Assembly: GCA_001464385.1 (NCBI GenBank)
Contig: LNFB01000366.1
Coordinates: forward strand, 1-34,899
Direction of reading: 5' to 3'
Length of the DNA stretch: 34,899 bases
From: Deltaproteobacteria bacterium Ga0077550
GTDB taxonomy: Bacteria > Myxococcota_A > Polyangia > Nannocystales > Nannocystaceae
Shown: in pieces, positions 16,952 to 25,700 of the stretch
Numbering within the stretch: position 1 is the stretch's first letter
How the letters are laid out: every line of letters begins with the position of its first letter
Program-made: the position numbers and the translations under genes
Notes under the pieces: generated by a model
Seen by the model: only the letters and a program-made list of their open reading frames with translations
Databases searched by the model: none
Told to the model about the DNA's origin: nothing

Positions 16952-17611
16952 TCAATCCCGGTCCGGCGCGCCCAATGGGAACAGCGGCCGGTACGGTCGC
17001 GCCTCCTCCACCGCGCGGGCGAACGACGGGCGCGCGAGCAGCCGCGATCGATACGCGCGCAGCCGCGGATACGCGTCCGAGATGCGGTGGGTCCAGTCGG
17101 CGTAGAACAGCGACGGCGCCGCGGCGCAGTCGGCCATCGTGAAGTGCTCGCCGCACGCCCAGGTCCGACCGTCGAGCCGGCCCTCGAGCCAGGCGTACGC
17201 GCGCTCGAGTCGCTCGGCCGCGAGGGCGAGGCCGCCCTTCGCGTCGAGTGGCAGTCGGTTGAGGGCGCTGTCGACCGCGACCTGCATCGCGTCCATCACG
17301 TGCAGATCGAAGAAGCGGTCGAGGAAGCGCACGTCGAGCGCGGCCCGCGGATCGTCCGGCAGCAGCCGCACCGGGCCGGGGTGCGCGAGGTGCAGGTGCT
17401 CGATGATGATGCTCGCCTCGACGACGTCGCGGTCACCATCGACCAGCAGCGGGAACCTGCGCAACGGCCAGCGCCGCAGCCACTCGGCGGTGTGCTCCGG
17501 CGTGTCGGGCCCGAAGCAGCGGAACTCGAAGGCCGTGCCGTTCTCGTAGAGGGCGACGAGGACCTTCTGCGTATACGAGGAGAAGGGGTGACCGTAGAGC
17601 GCGAGGGACAT
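16952..17611 (-). CDS. Glutathione S-transferase family protein
   Basis: A 219-aa soluble protein. Residues 1-78 form the thioredoxin-like N-domain (MSLALYGHPFSSYTQKVLVAL, cis-Pro in RRFPLLVDG, then VEASIIIEHL, the Glu-Ser/Ala glutathione-binding motif). Residues 90-210 form the helical C-domain (WACGEHFTMADCAAAPSLFY, with the N-capping box Asp). SSYTQK offers Ser or Tyr as the thiol-activating residue. The frame extends to 17680, but the ATG at 17611 begins the family sequence and has GGAG upstream. The gene is divergent from hxlR, with a palindrome between them, so HxlR probably represses it in response to an electrophile or quinone-like signal (inference). It ends 31 bases from the pseudogene stop at 16920. 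Confidence 0.9.
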   Translation of the reverse strand: MSLALYGHPFSSYTQKVLVALYENGTAFEFRCFGPDTPEHTAEWLRRWPLRRFPLLVDGDRDVVEASIIIEHLHLAHPGPVRLLPDDPRAALDVRFLDRFFDLHVMDAMQVAVDSALNRLPLDAKGGLALAAERLERAYAWLEGRLDGRTWACGEHFTMADCAAAPSLFYADWTHRISDAYPRLRAYRSRLLARPSFARAVEEARPYRPLFPLGAPDRD

Positions 17612-17630
17612 CCGGGAGTCTCCGAGGTTG

Positions 17631-17653
17631 ACCACTTGCGAGTTGCAAGTGGT
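17631..17653. promoter_or_regulatory. HxlR operator between gst and hxlR
   Basis: ACCACTTG, 7 bases, CAAGTGGT is a perfect 8-bp inverted repeat. It lies just downstream of the gst -10 and touches the hxlR -35, so one bound dimer could block gst and tune its own gene. A second, smaller palindrome, CTTGCA-N3-TGCAAG (17672-17686), overlaps the gst -35. Confidence 0.6.
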
Positions 17654-17694
17654 TGAACCATACCCAGGCAACTTGCACACTGCAAGGGGTCTCG

Positions 17695-17701
17695 AGAGGA
17701 G
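17695..17701 (+). promoter_or_regulatory. Ribosome binding site fixing the hxlR start
   Basis: AGAGGAG lies 8 bases before the GTG at 17710. This strong site decides for GTG 17710 over the upstream in-frame ATG at 17653, which falls in the operator. Confidence 0.75.
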
Positions 17702-17709
17702 ACGCGATC

Positions 17710-18204
17710 GTGCCGCGGACGAGGCGCTCGGGCTGCCCCATCAACCTCACCCTCGAACAGCTCGGCGATCGCTGGAGCCTCATCGTCATCCGCGACGTGA
17801 TGTTCGGGAACCGGCGGACCTACGGCGAGCTGCTCGAGGGCAGCGAGGAGGGCATCGCGTCCAACATCCTCGCCGATCGGCTCGAGTGGCTGACCGCGGC
17901 GGGCCTGCTCGCGCGACGGGCCGATCCGGACCACGCGCAGCGGCGGATCTACAGCCTCACCGAGCCGGCGATCCAGCTCGTGCCCCTGCTCGCGCAGATG
18001 GGCGCGTGGGGCCGACGCCACACGCGCCCGAGCAAGGCGCTGTCGGTGCGCGCGGAGCTCCTCGAGCAGGGCGGCCCACCGCTGTGGGCGGCGTTCATGG
18101 ACGAGCTCCGCCACCTGCACCTGGGCGCGGCTCGCCCGGCGCGCTCCGTGTTCGCCGAGCTGCAGGCCGCGTTCGAGAAGGCGACGGCCCGCCCCGCGCG
18201 CTGA
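17710..18204 (+). CDS. HxlR-family transcriptional regulator
   Basis: A 164-aa DUF24/HxlR winged helix-turn-helix protein. The signature CPINLTLEQLGDRWSLIVIRDVMFGNRRTYGEL begins at residue 8, followed by GIASNILADRLEWLTAAGLLARR (recognition helix to wing). The conserved N-terminal Cys8 is the usual thiol sensor in redox- or electrophile-responding members. The C-terminal extension of about 60 residues is longer than in the smallest members. It is divergent from the GST gene with an operator between them. A second copy of its start region, inverted, lies at 16696-16803. It is probably a local repressor of gst. Confidence 0.9.
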   Translation: MPRTRRSGCPINLTLEQLGDRWSLIVIRDVMFGNRRTYGELLEGSEEGIASNILADRLEWLTAAGLLARRADPDHAQRRIYSLTEPAIQLVPLLAQMGAWGRRHTRPSKALSVRAELLEQGGPPLWAAFMDELRHLHLGAARPARSVFAELQAAFEKATARPAR

Positions 18205-18329
18205 CGCCCGCGACCCCCAGCGCTGGCGGGGCGGGGCCGGCCAGTCGCCGCCGCGCGCCCCGTCCGCGCGCCGGATCGCGAGGAGGATTCCCCTGCGCCC
18301 GCGCGCATGCGAGTTGCAGCGTCACCGCC

Positions 18330-19673
18330 ATGATCTCCGCCGCGCGCCCCTCGACGATCCTCCTCGCCCTTACCGTGGGCTGCGGCGCCGACCCGGCGTC
18401 CGAGGGCGAAGGCTCGAGCTCCTCGCCGTCGACCGCGGGTGATGCGACGGACGACCCCTCGCTCGGCACCGGGCCAAACACGACCGCGACGTCGTCGCCC
18501 GGCACCACCACCGAGGTCGACTCGAGCGGCGGTCCGAGCACCACCGACGACGGGAGCACCGGCGCGCCGCCGCCGATGTGCACCGGCGACGACGAGTGCC
18601 GACCCGGCACGCACTGCGACCTGGCGACGGGGACGTGCCGCTGCGATCCCGGCGTGGCGCAGTGCCTGGGTGAGCTGCCCGCGGGCCACTGGGTCGAGCT
18701 CGACGGCACCGCGATGCAGGACGTGTTCCCGCCGGAGGGCACGGTGCCCGGCAGTCGCGCGGCGATCGTGCTGGCGTGGAGCGGCGGCGTCTACGATCGC
18801 GATCGTCACCGCATGGTCGTATGGGGCGGCGGCCACGGCGACTACTCGGGCAACGAGGTCTACGCCTTCGACCTCGAGGCCCTCGCGTGGTCGCGGCTGA
18901 ACGATCCCTCGCTCGACGTCGGCGGCGACGAGGCCTCGGGCTACTACCCCGACGGCCTGCCGCGCTCGCGCCACACGTACGACTACGTGGTGTACGTGCC
19001 CGAGCTCGGCGCGATGTGCTCGGCCGGCGGCGCCGGTCTCTGGATGAGCGGGCAGATCAACGTCGCCAACTTCGATTGCTTCGACTTCGACACGCTGCAG
19101 TGGTCGAGCCGGGCGCCCACGCCCGAAGGCTCCATCGGCGGCATCGCCGACTACGATCCGGTCGCGGGTCGCGTCGCGTACGTGGCCGGCCCGGGGATCC
19201 GCTACCTCACCGACTACGACGTCGCGGCCGATGTGTGGACCACCCACGGCGACAACTTCACCAACGGCGGGCTCGGCTACGGGCTCACCGGCCGCGTGCA
19301 CCCGGGTGCGCGGCTGTTCGTCGGCGTCGGCGCGTCGGCGATCTACACCTGGGATCTCGACGTGCCCGGAGGCGTCGTCGAGAGCACCGTCGCGCTCGCC
19401 GATGCGCCGCCCGGCTTCGATCGCGCGAACCCGGGCCTCGACTACGACGCGAGCCTCGATCGCCTGGTGTGGTGGGGCGGCGGGACCAGCCTGTGGTCCC
19501 TCGATCTCGATGGCATGACCTGGGTCGAGCACCCCGCCGCGCCCGAGAGCACCGTCGTGCCCCCCGAGCCGGTGGCCAACGGGACCTTCGGACGCTTCCG
19601 CTACGCGATCGCCGACGACGTGTTCGTGCTGGTGAACCAGACCGACCAGAACGTGTTCGCGCGGCGGCTGTAG
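18330..19673 (+). CDS. Kelch-like beta-propeller lipoprotein
   Basis: A 447-aa lipoprotein with signal peptide and lipobox TVGC (Cys18). Residues 19-85 are a Ser/Thr/Gly/Asp/Pro linker. A small disulfide module follows (CTGDDECRPGTHCDLATGTC, about 89-108). The rest is a beta-propeller: repeats such as YDRDRHRMVVWGGGHGDYSGNEVYAFD, YDPVAGRVAYVAG and YDASLDRLVWWGG resemble kelch blades in which a tyrosine-aspartate turn precedes a strand with glycines. No oxidase copper ligands are recognised, so a galactose-oxidase-like activity cannot be claimed. It is probably a surface binding protein. It lies 125 bases downstream of hxlR; that gap is GC-rich with no clear promoter. Confidence 0.82.
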   Translation: MISAARPSTILLALTVGCGADPASEGEGSSSSPSTAGDATDDPSLGTGPNTTATSSPGTTTEVDSSGGPSTTDDGSTGAPPPMCTGDDECRPGTHCDLATGTCRCDPGVAQCLGELPAGHWVELDGTAMQDVFPPEGTVPGSRAAIVLAWSGGVYDRDRHRMVVWGGGHGDYSGNEVYAFDLEALAWSRLNDPSLDVGGDEASGYYPDGLPRSRHTYDYVVYVPELGAMCSAGGAGLWMSGQINVANFDCFDFDTLQWSSRAPTPEGSIGGIADYDPVAGRVAYVAGPGIRYLTDYDVAADVWTTHGDNFTNGGLGYGLTGRVHPGARLFVGVGASAIYTWDLDVPGGVVESTVALADAPPGFDRANPGLDYDASLDRLVWWGGGTSLWSLDLDGMTWVEHPAAPESTVVPPEPVANGTFGRFRYAIADDVFVLVNQTDQNVFARRL

Positions 19674-19746
19674 GGGCCCCGCCGTCCATGGCCGATCGGG
19701 CCATCTTGTGGGCCGCGTGATCCTGTGGGATCCACGGAGCCCGAGC

Positions 19747-22700
19747 ATGGACGCGCGACTCGAGGCACTCGCCGCGGAGGGGGCGGGCCGCAGGCTGGGC
19801 CGGTGGTCGTTGCTGGTGGTGTTCGTCGTGCTCGGGTGCGCCGCGTCGCCGGTCCCGTCGCGCACGATCGATCCCACCGCGCCCCTCGCGGTGACGCGCA
19901 CCGGGCTCGCGCAGGCCGAGGCGCTGGCGGACGCGGGGCACGTCGACGAGGCGGCCGACGCGGCCCGCCGTGCGGCCGAGCAGGCGCGGCAGGACGGCGT
20001 GCTCGCGGCGCTCGAGGCCGACGACGACGCTCGAAGACAGGCGCAGAAGCGGTGGCGGCAGGCGGCACGGGTCGCGCGTCGGCTCGCCGCGCGCACGCGG
20101 GATCGCGACGCCGAGCTCGCCGCGGTGCTCGCCTCGCCGCGGCCGCAGCGGTTCCGCGGGCGGATGCGGCGGCGCGCCGACCAGCTCCTCCCGGAGTTCG
20201 AGGCCCTCGAGGCGGCCCACGCCGATCTGGCGCGGCGCGGCGACGATGGGGTGCCGTGGCTGCGGACGCCGTACTCGGTCACCGCGGCGCAGGCACGCCT
20301 CGAGCGGTTCGAGGCGCTGCCGCGGCGATGGCGACGCGATCCCGAGCGGATCGACGCGGCCCTCGACGATGCGGTGAACGCCCGCGCGCCCCGGCGGCGC
20401 CTCGTCGCGATCGCCAGGGCGATGGTGCGGCGCGATCCCTGGCACGTCCCCGCGCAGCTCGTGCTCGCGCTCGATCGCGAGATCACGGCGGGCCGGCTCG
20501 CCGACGATCCGTCGCTGTGGCCCGACGTCGTGCACGGGTACGGCAGCGGGCCGCTCGCGCGCCTCGATGCGCGGTGGCGGGCCACGTCGCTGCCGGCGCT
20601 CCGGCTGGCGTGGATCCACGTCGCGCTCGCGAGCGACCTGGTCGGCGACGCAGCGGCGGCGATGTCGGAGCTGCGCGCGCCCGGGCCCGACGTCGCGCTC
20701 GCGAACGCGATGGCGGCCCTGCTCGCGCTGCACCTCGGCGACGGCGATCGCTTCGCCCGGTGGCGCCGCGATCACGGTGAGCCCTCGATGTGGCTCGACC
20801 AGCGCGTCGAGTCCTTCGACATGCCCAGCTTCGCCCCGCGGTTGCGCGTGCTCGGGGCCGAGGCGCGGCGCCGCCACGTCGACGACGCGGACGAGTACGC
20901 GGCGCAGCGGGTGGCCTCCGATCCCGGCGCGCGTCGATCCGAGCGCCGGATCGCCGAGCGCCGCCTCTCGGAGACGGGGCGTCGACTCGCGCGGGCCTGC
21001 GCGCCGCTGGGCGAGAAGCGCGACGCGTGTCTCGCACTCCACGGCGGGGGGATCTGGGGGCAGGACGACGAGCGCGTGCTCGGCGGTGCGTCGCGGGCGA
21101 CCCTCCTCGGCGCGGTCGGCTCGTCGGCCTTCGACCAGCCCTGGGCGGCGGCGCCGGCCGAACTCGACGCGGGCCCGCTGCGGGACTCGGCCTGGTACCG
21201 CAGCGCCGCGGTCGACACCGCCCTGCGCGAGGGCGACGGCGATCGGGCCGCGCGGTGGATCGACGGCCACGGCGCGGCCCTCGGCGTGTCGTCGCTGGTC
21301 GCCGTCGCGCTCGCGGACGCGGCCCTGCGCGACGGCGAAGCGTCCGCGGGCGCGGGGGCCGTGCCCTCGCTCGGGGCCTTCGGCACGCACCCGTCGTTCG
21401 GGGGCAAGGGGTCGGAGCGCGGCGCCGAGTTGTCGCGCGCGTTCGAGGCCGCGGCCGCGGGACAGCACGCCGAGGCGGCGACGATCCTCGCACCGCTCGC
21501 CGCGGCGATCGACGGGCGCGCGGGCGCGTGGCTCTCGGCGCTGCAGGCCCTCGCGGCCCTGCGCGCCGACGACGGGCCGCAGGTGCAGCGCGCCCTGGCG
21601 CGGGTCGAACGGCTGGCGCCCGACGCGGCGCTCGGTCACTACGTGCGCGGACACGTCGAGCTCCGCGCCGATCGGCCGATCCGGGCGCGGCACCACTTCG
21701 CCGCCGCGCTGCGCCGCGACGGCGACTTCGCCGATGCGTTCGACGGCCTGCTCGAGGCGACGCTGCGCTCGCCCGGCGTCACCGAGTCGTTGCTGCGCCA
21801 GATGGTCGTCGCGGCGCCGCGATCGTGGCGCCGCGAGCACGCGCCCCTGGTCCGGGTCGCGCGTCACGGTCGCTGGACCGACCCCAAGGCGTTCGCACAG
21901 GTGTGGTTGCTGCTCGAGCGCGAGGCCCCGGCGGAGGTCCTCGCGCTGGCGCCGATCGATCCCGAGGCGGCCGAGCGCGCGGTCGAGGTTGCCTGGGAGC
22001 GCCTCATCGCGCAGGACGACCCGCGGGCCTTCGATGCCCTCGCGGCGGGGATCCTCGCCGCGATCCCCCACACGCGCGACCCCGAGGTCTGGGACGTCAA
22101 CGCGGCGTCGCTGCACTTCGTGCTCGGCCGACCCGACGCGGCGAGGGCGGTGCTCACCCGGGTCCGCCCGCTCGAGCCGACGAGCACGGTCGGCCTGCTG
22201 CTCGCGGGCCGCGGCGCGATGACGGCCGCGGTCGCGCGCACGTTGTGGCGCGCGGTGTGGGTCGAGGGCGAGGGCGAGGCCGATCCGGCCCTCGACGCGT
22301 GGCTCGGCGCCGCGGACCAGCCCGCCGAGCTCGCGCTGGCGTGCCAGATCCTCGTCGATCACGGGCGCGACGCCGAGGCCGACGACGTCTGTGGCCGCGC
22401 GCAGCCGCACTTCCCCGCGTCGGCCGTACTGGCGGTGCAGCGCTCCGTGGCGCGCGCCCGCCACGATCCCGAGCACTGGTCGGAGCTCGCTCGGCCGCTG
22501 TTCGGCGGCACGGCGCCGCCGGGGTTCGCCGCGCGTCCCACCCAGCCGGTCGATGGCTTCGTCGAGCTCTGGTTCACGCATCGCGCCCTCGTCCTGCAGG
22601 AGCTCGGTCGCCACGACGACGCCGCGAAGGCGTGGCTCGAGGCCATCGCCCTCGACGGCGAGCCCGAGGAGGACGACGACGCGCAGCTCGCCCTGCGCGG

Positions 22701-25700
22701 GTGGACGTTCCGCGCGCGCGAGGTGTCGGAGAACGACGAGGCGACCGAGCGCTCGATCACGCTGGCGATCGCTGCGGGCGAGCTGGTGGTCGCCCGGGCC
22801 GCCGCGCTCGCGGCATCGACGTCGAGCGAGGGCGCCGACCCGGCGTGGCGCTTCGCGGTGGGGCGCGCGGCACGGCTGGTCGCGATCACCGAGTCGGATC
22901 TCGCCCGCCGTCGGATCGATCGCGGCGCGCTCGCCTCGGCCCGAGCGCTCCTCGAGGGTGAGGGGGACCTCGCGGCGGCGCAGGCGTTCCACGACGCCCA
23001 CCCCACCTCCGCGCTCGCGGCGGTCCTGCGGGTCGAGGCGTGCCTGCGCGAGGGCCGACTCGAGGATTGCGACGCCGCGCTCGCGCAGCTCCACGGGCAT
23101 CGGCGCGATCCCCTGGTCGCCGTGCTCACCGCCCGCGTGGCGATCGAGCGCGACGATCCGGCGGCGGCGCGGGCGAGCGTCGCGGCGGCCGACACCACCG
23201 GCCTCGGCGGCGCGCTGGCGCAGTGGGCCGAGCTCCCCGAGGGCGTGCGCGGCCGCGACCCGGCGCTCGACGGGCTGCGCGACGCGGCGCGCCTCGAGCA
23301 GCGCCTGCGCGCGGGCGCGTCGCGTCGCGGCACCACGCGCGTCGTCGCGATGGCCCATGGCATCGAGGTCGTGCCGCCCGCGGCGTGGGGCCACGAGATC
23401 ATCGATCGCGGCGTCCGCGTCACGACATGGAACGCCGCGATCGAGCTCCACGCGCTGCCCCGGGCGGCCCGTTGCACGGGGGTGGCGTGCGCCGAGTCGG
23501 TGCTCGACGAGCTGCGGCGCGCGGGCGCGACCGTGCTGTCGACGCGACAGGTGACGTTGCCGGCGGGCGCGGCCACGGAGATCGTCGCGGCCAACCGTAC
23601 CCGCACCCTGCTGCGCTGGGTGGTGCCCCTCGGCGCGCGAATCTTCGAGCTGCGCGCCGAGGTCGATCACGACCACCTCGCCCTCGCCGGTCCCGCCCTG
23701 CGCGCGACCGTCGACAGCTTCCGCGCGCTCGACGGTGTGCTCTCGGCGTTCGACGCCGAGTCGCTGCGGACCGCGGGCGCGCCGCTCCCCGAGGCCGTGC
23801 GCGCGCGGGCCCGCGCTGCTGCCCACGCGGCGCCGGGATCCGGGTGTCCCGTGACGGCCGAGCTCGCAGCCCTCGACGATGCGACCGCCGGCGCGGTGCT
23901 GCTCGATCTCTGGCTCGCGACCCCGGACGCGGCGCGGCGACGTCGGCTCGTCGCGTGTGCCCCGGCGAGCTCGGCCCGCGCGGCGCGGCTCGGCCTGGTC
24001 GCGCTGCTCGACGAGACGCCGTCGCTCCACGCCTTCGGTCGGGCCGTGATCGACGCCCAGCCCGCGCCGGCGCTGCGGGACGCCGCTCTGCTCCTGCCGC
24101 AGCACGACGCTGCGCTGTCGGATCCCCAGCGCATGCTCGCGCGGGAGCTGCCTGCGCGCGGCGTCCTCGAGCTCGCGCTCGCGCTGCCGATCGACGAGGC
24201 CCGCCGCTTCACGCGGGGCCTGCTCGACGGCGACGATCCGGGGCGCCGCGCGATGGGCTGGGCCGCGGTGGGGCTGCGCGACGGTCTCCTCGATCGCGCC
24301 GAGATCATGACCCGGATCGCGGCGCCCACCGTCGACACCCTCCGGGCGGTTCGCATGCTCGAGCGCGCGGTCGATCCGGCCGAGCTCGCGCGGCTGCGGG
24401 TCGTCTTCGACGCGCTGTCGCCCCGGACGCACGTCGAGCGCGAGCTGGCCGAGTCGCTGGCGCTGCGGATCGGGGAGGCGGGCTCGAGTCAGGATCACCG
24501 CCGCCTCGCCGCCGCTGCGGCGCGCGTCCAGGACGACACCGCGGCGGCCGACGCCGTGAAGGCGAGCCGATCCCTGCTGCGGGACATCGCCGAGGCCCAC
24601 GCCCGTCGACGCGCGGGCACCCGCGCGGGGGCGTCGAACCCCCGCGTCGGTCGGCTCGTCGACGAGTGGCAGCGCGCCCGCGACGACGGGTCGATCCGCT
24701 GGCGCTCGCCCGACGACCTGCGCACCGCCGGCCTCGCCGAGCTGTTGCCCGGCGACGACTGGGTGCTCGCCCGCGTCGGCAACCCGAGCCTGGTCGGCGC
24801 CGCGGCCCGCGGCCTGCTGCGCCGCTTGCAGGGCGCGCGCGCGACGGAGACGCCGATCGTGGCGCGGATCGTCGGCGCGTTCCTCGACACCCCCGCCGCG
24901 CAGCTGCTCGAGCCCGAGTCCGGGCTGGACCTCACCCGCCCGATCGAGTGTGCGAGCCGGACGGTGCCGTCGAAAGGCATGGTCTGCGTCGCGCACGTCG
25001 TCGATCGCGAGCGCGTGCTCGCGGCGCTCGGCCAGCGCGGCTTCGGTGACGACGCCGGCGTCACGGCACCGCTGTCCCTCATCGAGGGGGTGCCGGTGAC
25101 GCCGCTGGCGCTGAGCGTGCTGCCGGTGATCCTCCACGCGCTCGATCGTCGCGACGGCGCCGACGCTCCGAAGCGCCGGGTGACCGCGGCCGAGCGGGCG
25201 CGCACGCGGCTCGACGCCGGGCCCTTCGCGCTCGAGCGCTACGCGATCGCGCAGGTACAAGAGGACGATCTCAGCGTCGACGCCGAGCGCTACCTCTTCG
25301 TCGGCGAGCGCATGTTCGTGTTCACGAACCACGGGCTCGTGGCCGAAGTGCTCGCCGCGCCCGAGGGCCCCAGCCTCGCCGACGGCGCCGAGTTCCGGCG
25401 GCTCACCGCGGGCTGGGTCGAGAAGGCGGCGAGCCTGACGGCGATCGCCGGCGGCACGACGTCGCCGACCGACGCGCCGACGACCGCCGAGATCACCGTG
25501 GTGCGCGACGGCCTGCACGTCCGGATCCGCGGCGAGATGCGCGGGCGCCCGACGCCGACGCGGCTCGCCGCCGTGCTCCCCGAGGGGGCGGCGAGCACGA
25601 TCATCCTCGGCCCCGGGGTGTGGCGGCCCAAGGACGAGGCGAGATCCCTCGCGGTCGACCGGGCCGACCGCGGGCGCGTGCCGCCCGTCGTGGCGCTGCT

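Larger units (their letters stand above)
17619..17726 (+). repeat. gst/hxlR control region, right (intact) arm of the inverted repeat
   Basis: This is the working copy of the sequence found inverted at 16696-16803. It contains the gst promoter on the minus strand (TTGCAG 17685-17680, 17-base spacer, TATGGT 17662-17657), an hxlR promoter on the plus strand (TTGAAC 17653-17658, 17-base spacer, CACACT 17676-17681), the operator at 17631-17653, and the hxlR ribosome binding site and start. Confidence 0.85.

Noticed and set aside
18205..18329. GC-rich inverted repeats after hxlR as a terminator
   Set aside because: Short palindromes such as CCAGCGCTGG are expected at this GC content, and no T-run follows.
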